7,217 nucleotides of DNA from an uncultured bacterium (GTDB taxonomy: Bacteria > Bacillota > Limnochordia > DTU080 > JAAYLA01). The stretch lies in assembly GCA_937983075.1 (NCBI GenBank), contig CALKAQ010000045.1, forward strand, positions 1-7,217. Reading direction: 5' to 3'. Position 1 is the stretch's first letter, and each line of letters opens with the position of its first letter. Positions 7,099 to 7,217 of this stretch are shown one piece after another. The notes under the pieces are model-generated. The model did no database searches. It worked only from the letters and a program-made list of their open reading frames with translations, and was not told the DNA's origin. The translations under genes were made by a program, and so were the position numbers.

Positions 7099-7217
7099 GT
7101 GTCCGTGACGCTTGGTAGTATGACGATGACGTTTGTGCCAAGAGGATGGAACTTGCGTTGCGTCGCGGTTCTAACTTGTGATGCAAAGCGCAGAGGCAGG
7201 AAGGAGAGAAAGTCGCC
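7099..7217. other. Downstream intergenic stretch; possible ribosome binding site at the window end
   Basis: I see no gene, terminator or repeat of note here. GGAAGGAGAG lies at 7199-7208, but no start codon follows before the window ends. A start just beyond 7217 would be about 11 bases from AGGAG (7202-7206), slightly long but usable, so another + strand gene may begin outside the window. Confidence 0.3.

Noticed and set aside
7002..7197. GCCTCTGC (7002-7009) and GCAGAGGC (7190-7197) as terminal repeats of a small element
   Set aside because: Only eight bases match, the match does not extend, and there is no gene or duplication between them; chance level.

Overview
The window carries one compact three-gene operon on the + strand (395-6991), flanked by short stretches without convincing genes. 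By eye the DNA is GC-rich, near 60%. The second and third genes have purine-rich ribosome binding sites, and the third starts with GTG. This suggests a bacterium with strong Shine-Dalgarno use, possibly a GC-rich Firmicute, but no taxonomic marker is present and the host assignment is weak.

Left flank (1-394): the first ~100 bases look like the outer end of an IS256-like insertion sequence. A short coding tail stops at 50, and a block at about 67-102 resembles an IS256-type terminal repeat. The rest (103-394) has no convincing gene. It holds one small open frame of doubtful reality, a hairpin at 301-332, and an ATG-AAT-CTT-TGA mini-frame directly before the first gene.

Operon: gene 1 (395-1669) encodes a 424-residue protein that resembles the uncharacterised DUF6361 family. 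Gene 2 (1653-3599) encodes a 648-residue phospholipase-D-superfamily protein with two HKD-type half-sites, most likely a nuclease. Gene 3 (3596-6991) encodes an 1131-residue superfamily 2 helicase/translocase with intact motifs I, II, III, V and VI and very large insertions. The genes overlap by 17 and 4 bases and are probably translationally coupled, which suggests a fixed-stoichiometry complex or pathway.

The combination of an SF2 ATPase, a PLD-type nuclease and a family of unknown function beside an IS end is typical of anti-phage or anti-plasmid defence cassettes. I infer that the helicase senses or translocates on foreign DNA, the PLD protein cuts, and the DUF6361-like protein serves recognition or assembly. 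There is no methyltransferase in the window. The set does not match the DISARM, Hachiman, Zorya, BREX or Mokosh compositions as I know them.

Right flank (6992-7217): a possible 35-codon frame starts on the helicase stop codon with a good ribosome binding site. An inverted repeat spans the same stop. A purine-rich AGGAG near the window end may belong to a gene lying beyond it.
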